Shown here one piece after another: positions 24,708 through 28,720 of a stretch of 28,720 bases of DNA. Under the pieces are notes generated by a model. The model was not told the origin of the DNA and ran no database searches. It saw nothing but the letters and a program-made list of their open reading frames with translations. The position numbers and the translations under genes were made by a program. Location: positions 1-28,720 of the forward strand of contig JABXJT010000058.1 of NCBI GenBank assembly GCA_013375455.1, written 5' to 3'. The number at the start of each line of letters is the position of its first letter. The stretch's first letter is position 1. Origin of the DNA: Candidatus Helarchaeota archaeon. Lineage in GTDB: Archaea > Asgardarchaeota > Lokiarchaeia > Helarchaeales > HEL-GB-A.

Positions 24708-26150
24708 TTAATTTGGGTTTTGGTACAGATATTGTTGGTATTTCCAGAGCGCTACGAGGGCTTTCGCGGCATCTTGTTCAGTTAAATGTACTGAAATTCC
24801 ATTTTCATTGAGTTCTTGTAAAGTTTTTACTACTCTTTTGGGTCTAATCGGGTTAAAGAGGGTGCGGATGCTCTCGGCTCCTTGAAATGAGCACGTTGGA
24901 TCGATAGAGGTAACCAGCGCAATCGGTTTCCTAATTTGCTCTTGAGCTTTAAGCACCCCCTTGAGGACGGATTTTTGGAGGGTTGAAACGTACATCAACA
25001 AGCTATCCACGTTCTCGTCTTTCCCAACAATCGCTACCGCCTTCGAATTAATGGTCGGATCGAACGCGACGGCAAGGCTAAGATCAATAGGATTCCTCAC
25101 GGAAGTCCCAAATTCAGGAAGTACTTCAGCCATTTCTTGCTTTATTTTAGGAGCGATTGAAGCCAATTGCAGCCCAGCCTTTTCACATGCATCAGCCGAA
25201 GAAACTGCAGGTCCACCGGGCCCAGAAATGATAGCTACACGGTTTCCCTTGGGCAGAAATGGATGAAGGAATGCACCAATATGCCCGATCATCTCATTAA
25301 GATTATTCACGCGGATGATTCCCGCTTGGTCAAAAACTCGCTCCCATATTTCAGCATCCCCGCTGATTGCTCCCGTGTGCGATTGAGCTGCGCGCTGACC
25401 GCCGGGGGTATCGCCGACTTTCCAAACGATAATGGGTTTTTGTTTTGAAACTTCTTTCGCTACTTGGATGAATCGATTTCCATCCTTAATCCCTTCGATA
25501 TAACACGTAATCACCTTCGTTTCAGGGTCCGCCCCTAGATATTCTAAGAAATCAGATAAATCTAAATCGACAGAATTGCCACATGAAATCATTTTCGAAA
25601 AATATATTCCCTTTAAGGCGGCCATAAAGTTCAAATGGACTGCCAGGCTTCCAGATTGCGAAATAAATGCAACGATCCCTTGTTCTGTAGGGAGCCCGGG
25701 GAAAAATGAGAGTTTAGTAGAAGGTGCATAAAGTCCCATGCAATTTGGACCAATAATCCGCGTTCCTCGAGCAGTCGCATATCGTGCAATTTCTTCTTCC
25801 AGGTTTTTCCCTTCAGATCCCTGTTCCCGAAACCCCGCACTAAAGATAATAATGCCCCTTGCTTTCCCATTTTCAACGCAATCTCTGACGGCATCAAAAA
25901 CCTTGGCAGGATGTATTGAAAGAACTGCTAAATCTACGGGTTTACCATACTCTTTTAGGTTAGGATAAGCTTTTAACCCCATAACTTCTGTCGCATTGGG
26001 ATGGATGGGAATTAGCTCTCCATCAAATCCAATATCGATAAAGCCCTGCAAGAGGAGATTCCCCTGCCTACCCCCTTTCGCGCTCGCCCCAAAAACAGCG
26101 ATGCTTCGGGTATGAAAGAGCCCATCAATCTGCTCGACTACCTGTGACAT
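24708..26150 (-). CDS. ADP-forming acetate/acyl-CoA ligase alpha subunit
   Basis: 480 residues. The enzyme converts acyl-CoA, ADP and phosphate to acid, ATP and CoA, the energy-conserving end of archaeal fermentation. Features are a CoA-binding domain (SIAVFGASAKGGRQGNLLL), a succinyl-CoA-ligase-like domain with GPNCMGLYAP and ISQSGSLAVHLNF, and the phosphorylated His258 in SHTGAISGD. A third subdomain (AIISGPGGPAVSSADACEKAGL) completes the alpha subunit. Full-length alpha subunits are about 450-480 residues, so nothing is missing. The ATP-grasp beta subunit is not adjacent in this window. A TATA (26173-26184) is centred 28 bases before ATG, implying a leaderless mRNA. Confidence 0.88.
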   Translation of the reverse strand: MSQVVEQIDGLFHTRSIAVFGASAKGGRQGNLLLQGFIDIGFDGELIPIHPNATEVMGLKAYPNLKEYGKPVDLAVLSIHPAKVFDAVRDCVENGKARGIIIFSAGFREQGSEGKNLEEEIARYATARGTRIIGPNCMGLYAPSTKLSFFPGLPTEQGIVAFISQSGSLAVHLNFMAALKGIYFSKMISCGNSVDLDLSDFLEYLGADPETKVITCYIEGIKDGNRFIQVAKEVSKQKPIIVWKVGDTPGGQRAAQSHTGAISGDAEIWERVFDQAGIIRVNNLNEMIGHIGAFLHPFLPKGNRVAIISGPGGPAVSSADACEKAGLQLASIAPKIKQEMAEVLPEFGTSVRNPIDLSLAVAFDPTINSKAVAIVGKDENVDSLLMYVSTLQKSVLKGVLKAQEQIRKPIALVTSIDPTCSFQGAESIRTLFNPIRPKRVVKTLQELNENGISVHLTEQDAAKALVALWKYQQYLYQNPN

Positions 26151-26172
26151 AATTGCTACAATTTCACGGATA

Positions 26173-26184
26173 GATATTTATTTT
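26173..26184 (-). promoter_or_regulatory. TATA box for the CoA ligase gene
   Basis: The minus strand reads AAAATAAATATC, centred about 28 bases before ATG 26150, consistent with leaderless transcription. Confidence 0.5.
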
Positions 26185-26299
26185 TCCGGCTCAAACTATA
26201 GTTAATGCTTGCTGCAGTATTATTTTAAATAGGTTGAAATCTAAGTTTCCCTACACTATAAAAACAAATATTTTAAACAAATACGAGGGAATCGTTAAA

Positions 26300-26701
26300 A
26301 TGACTGAAATTTCGAAACCTTTTAAGATAGCAATGATAGTCATTGGTGGTATCGCTCTATTTTATGGTATCTGGTGGGTATTTTTTACTGAAGCATATTA
26401 TTCAATGGTTGGTGGCATTTACGAAGATCCTGGAGCCCTGAGGGGTCAAGGCGGAACTTTACTCTTATTTGGAATTTTCAATCTAATAGCTGCATTGCGA
26501 CTCAACTGGGAACAGGCGAAATACTACGTGGAATTCGCGATTGGTTGGATGATCATCATGCTCATATTGAATATCGTCAATCTCTCTGATCCCAACAACA
26601 CATCAACAAGTGTTATGATGATATGGTTGAATATCGCCTTACTTGCTGTCTTTATGGCTATCGTCCTCTACTTCTATCTCCAGCAAGAAAAAAAATCTTA
26701 A
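26300..26701 (+). CDS. Four-TM small membrane protein
   Basis: 133 residues from ATG 26300, which has GAGGGA ten bases upstream. An in-frame TTG at 26234 would add 22 basic residues before the first helix but lacks supporting signals. Four TM segments are visible (IAMIVIGGIALFYGIWWVFF, LLLFGIFNLIAAL, FAIGWMIIMLILNIV, IALLAVFMAIVLYFYL). The arrangement resembles DUF4345-type small membrane proteins, but I would not assign it. CTATAAAAA upstream (about 26257-26265) is a TATA candidate. It ends in the shared poly-T terminator. Confidence 0.65.
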   Translation: MTEISKPFKIAMIVIGGIALFYGIWWVFFTEAYYSMVGGIYEDPGALRGQGGTLLLFGIFNLIAALRLNWEQAKYYVEFAIGWMIIMLILNIVNLSDPNNTSTSVMMIWLNIALLAVFMAIVLYFYLQQEKKS

Positions 26702-26702
26702 A

Positions 26703-26722
26703 CCTTAATTCCCCTTTTTTTT
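26703..26722 (+). terminator. Poly-T terminator, shared 19-nt sequence
   Basis: CCTTAATTCCCC followed by eight T, immediately after the stop of the four-TM protein gene. It shares 19 bases with the terminator at 17629. Confidence 0.6.
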
Positions 26723-26750
26723 AATTATCAATGTTTTATTGTGATGAAAA

Positions 26751-27647
26751 ATGAAATTACTCAGAACTCCCGATGAAAGATTTGAGAATTTACCCGATTT
26801 TCCGTTTGAACCGCATTACATTGAATTAGAACCTGAAGCTATTCGTATCCATTATGTTGATGAAGGGCCTGTTGATGCTGAACCTATACTTTTAATGCAC
26901 GGTGAGCCAAGTTGGAGTTTTTTATATCGCCACATGATCCCGATTCTTATTAATGCCGGCTATCGCGTTTTAGCTCCCGATTTGGTTGGATTCGGCCGAT
27001 CTGACAAACCAACTGAACAAACCGACCATACCTATCAGAAACATGTAGACTGGATAACGCAATGGGTGAAAAAGCTTGATCTCACCCGAATAACCCTCTT
27101 CTGTCAGGACTGGGGGTCTTTAATTGGGTTAAGAGTCGCGATTGAAAACCAAGATCGCTTTAGCCGCATAGTGTTGTCCAATGGCGGGCTCCCAACCGGT
27201 GCGCAACGGGCGCCTGATGCATTCTTAATGTGGCGAAAATTTTCACGAGAGACTAAAGTGTTCGATCTTCAATTGATTCAGGGAGGCACGAAATCTCGCC
27301 TTCCTAGGAAAGTCTTAAAAGCTTATGACGCCCCCTTTCCCGATGAGACTTATAAAGCGGGACCAAGGATCATGCCCTCCTTAGTTCCAATCTCAACCGA
27401 CGATCCAGCGCATAAAGCCAATAAACGAGCAAGTGAAGAATTCCAAAAATGGACGAAGCCATTCTTAACTGCATTCTCTGACAGTGACCCCATCACCCGA
27501 GGTGGCGATAAATTTTTTCAAGAACACGTTCCTGGTGCTAAGGGACAGAAACACACCACTATTAAGAACGCAGCTCACTTTGTTCAAGAAGATGCAGGTC
27601 CTGAATTGGCGCAAATCATTATTGAATTCATCAAAGATAATCCTTAA
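26751..27647 (+). CDS. Haloalkane dehalogenase family alpha/beta hydrolase
   Basis: 298 residues. The order and sequence of motifs match haloalkane dehalogenases, especially subfamily I (DhlA/DhmA-like): oxyanion and halide-region HGEPSW (Glu52, Trp55), nucleophile Asp120 followed by halide-binding Trp121 in FCQDWGS, acid Asp244 (or Asp246) in AFSDSDPIT, and base His276 in NAAHFVQED. An Asp nucleophile, rather than Ser, supports C-halogen (or epoxide) hydrolysis; the adjacent Trp favours dehalogenase over epoxide hydrolase. The length fits the family. The start ATG 26751 has GTGATG shortly upstream. The Fe-S protein gene follows 44 bases downstream. Confidence 0.85.
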   Translation: MKLLRTPDERFENLPDFPFEPHYIELEPEAIRIHYVDEGPVDAEPILLMHGEPSWSFLYRHMIPILINAGYRVLAPDLVGFGRSDKPTEQTDHTYQKHVDWITQWVKKLDLTRITLFCQDWGSLIGLRVAIENQDRFSRIVLSNGGLPTGAQRAPDAFLMWRKFSRETKVFDLQLIQGGTKSRLPRKVLKAYDAPFPDETYKAGPRIMPSLVPISTDDPAHKANKRASEEFQKWTKPFLTAFSDSDPITRGGDKFFQEHVPGAKGQKHTTIKNAAHFVQEDAGPELAQIIIEFIKDNP

Positions 27648-27691
27648 AAAAACGACGTCGCTTTATGTATAATAAAAAAGGAAATGAAAAT

Positions 27692-28720
27692 ATGTCTGAA
27701 TCAGACCCCTATGAAAAGTTAAGGCGGAAGCTGAATCTTTTCACTCTCCGAGTTCCGAAAACCAAGACATTCCATAAGTTATTAGAGTTGCTTTATACGC
27801 CAGAAGAAGCAGAGATTCTCTCAACCTTCGGAATGCCGTATATTGATTATATGCGAGTCCCTCGGTTTATCAAGAGAAGCAAAACCGAAAAATCGGAAGA
27901 AGAAATTCGAGAAATGTTCGAAAATTTAGTAAAAAAGGGAGTGCTTTTTAAGCACATCGATAAAAAAGGGAGACCTAATTATGCTTTGGCCCCTTATATT
28001 CCCGGAATATTCGAATTTTATTTCATGAGTAAAGCAGAGCCGCCAGAAAAAATGAAAGAGGTCGCTCAGGTTTTGGAAGACTATTTCTTTACCACTTTTG
28101 CTCCGGAAACATTTAATTCCAGTAACTATCAATTTTTCCGCGTCCTCCCAGCACAAAAAGCAGTAGAAAAAATCATTGAAATCGGTGAGGAAGTTCCGGC
28201 TGAACTCCAAATCCTCCCATTTGAGATCGTGAGCGACTACATAGCCAGTGCGCAAAGGATTGGCGTTGGAATTTGCCCCTGTCGGGATCACGCAGAGATA
28301 ATCGATGGAAAACCGCGTTGCGATAAGCCACGCGATGTCTGCATGGTGTTCGAGCGAATTGCCGATTATTGGGTGGAAAAGGGAATCGCTCGATACGTAA
28401 ATCAAGAGGAAGCCATGGAAGTACTGCGAAAAGCGGAAGACGCGGGTCTCGTTCATAGTACTACGAACAATCAACTTTTTGGACCAGAAGTTCCTGGAAT
28501 GATTTGTAATTGTTGTTCCTGTTGCTGTTTCATTCTGCAAGGGGTGCGCAAGGTGAATCGTCCTCGAGGTATTGCCCAATCAAACTTTGACCCTATAATA
28601 GATAAGGAATTATGTAAGGTTTGCCTGAAATGTGTTAAAGCCTGTCCCATGGAGGCCATCTTCCACCATCCGCCACACGCTGCCGATTTATCGGATAACT
28701 TCGTGTATGTGACGATGGAT
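27692..28720 (+). CDS. Partial Cys-rich Fe-S protein with N-terminal helical domain
   Basis: The frame is open to the right edge (343 codons visible), so the 3' end is missing. After a helical N-terminal region of winged-helix style (EEEIREMFENLVKKGVLFKHIDKKGRPNYALA), it carries CPCRDH, later cysteines in RCDKP and DVCMVF, a cysteine-dense ICNCCSCCCF cluster, and the ferredoxin-like LCKVCLKCVKACPMEAI. This is typical of archaeal and bacterial 4Fe-4S proteins with a CNCCxCCC segment. An electron-transfer role is expected; the partner is unknown. ATG 27692 follows AAAAAGGAAATG, and a TATA-like TTTATGTATAAT (27663 onward) lies about 23 bases upstream. Confidence 0.8.
   Translation, partial: MSESDPYEKLRRKLNLFTLRVPKTKTFHKLLELLYTPEEAEILSTFGMPYIDYMRVPRFIKRSKTEKSEEEIREMFENLVKKGVLFKHIDKKGRPNYALAPYIPGIFEFYFMSKAEPPEKMKEVAQVLEDYFFTTFAPETFNSSNYQFFRVLPAQKAVEKIIEIGEEVPAELQILPFEIVSDYIASAQRIGVGICPCRDHAEIIDGKPRCDKPRDVCMVFERIADYWVEKGIARYVNQEEAMEVLRKAEDAGLVHSTTNNQLFGPEVPGMICNCCSCCCFILQGVRKVNRPRGIAQSNFDPIIDKELCKVCLKCVKACPMEAIFHHPPHAADLSDNFVYVTMD

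Noticed and set aside
26234..26236. TTG start of the four-TM protein
   Set aside because: ATG 26300 has an upstream GAGGGA and gives a normal N-terminus directly before the first helix.
27926..28579. Open reading frame of 217 codons on the minus strand
   Set aside because: It lies opposite the Fe-S protein frame, which has clear cysteine motifs, a ribosome-binding site and continues to the window edge. The minus-strand product has no recognisable features.

Overview
The window looks like a chromosomal segment of an archaeon. It is AT-rich, with archaeal-style TATA elements about 25-30 bases upstream of starts, several apparently leaderless genes, poly-T terminators, and a mix of ATG, GTG and TTG starts. 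Secreted beta-helix and Ig-type surface proteins, many small membrane proteins, a DUF362 protein, an ADP-forming acyl-CoA synthetase alpha subunit and a 2-hydroxyacyl-CoA dehydratase-type protein together suggest an anaerobic heterotroph. The style of several orphan proteins suggests an Asgard (Lokiarchaeia-like) archaeon, but no marker gene proves this. No rRNA, tRNA or CRISPR array was seen.

Layout. 1-4503: two co-directional surface-protein genes. The first is cut by the window's left edge and ends in a membrane anchor plus a lysine-rich tail; the second is a NosD-like beta-helix protein with three 69-bp repeats. 4776-5090: a small ferredoxin-fold-like protein. 5145-5458: a decayed IS200/IS605 (TnpB-type) element that keeps both end hairpins, a TATA-like box and the tail of tnpB. 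5508-9916: mostly minus-strand genes, namely a membrane M28 peptidase, an Arg-rich Cys protein, small orphans and a NIPA/DMT-like transporter. 10039-10830: an alpha/beta hydrolase that seems to start at ATT. 10875-13494: an orphan membrane protein and an alpha-glucan phosphorylase, separated by a guanine-tract motif. 13747-16887: DUF362 plus a large Cys-free partner.

17043-17633: an exported beta-rich protein, again with an apparent ATT start. 17741-21354 (minus): lipocalin/AttH-like protein, 4-TM protein, acetoacetate decarboxylase family protein and 2-hydroxyacyl-CoA dehydratase family protein, with TATA boxes placed at gene junctions. 21528-24561: membrane proteins, an alpha/alpha-toroid (terpene-cyclase-like) protein, an SDR epimerase and small orphans. 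24708-26150: ADP-forming CoA ligase alpha subunit. 26300-28720: a 4-TM protein, a haloalkane-dehalogenase-family enzyme and a cysteine-rich Fe-S protein cut by the right edge.

Possible joint functions: the dehydratase, decarboxylase and CoA ligase fit fermentative acyl-CoA metabolism, with the phosphorylase mobilising stored glucan. The best candidates for undescribed biology are the DUF362/partner pair, the lipocalin-to-dehydratase cluster, and the unusual translation and promoter signals.
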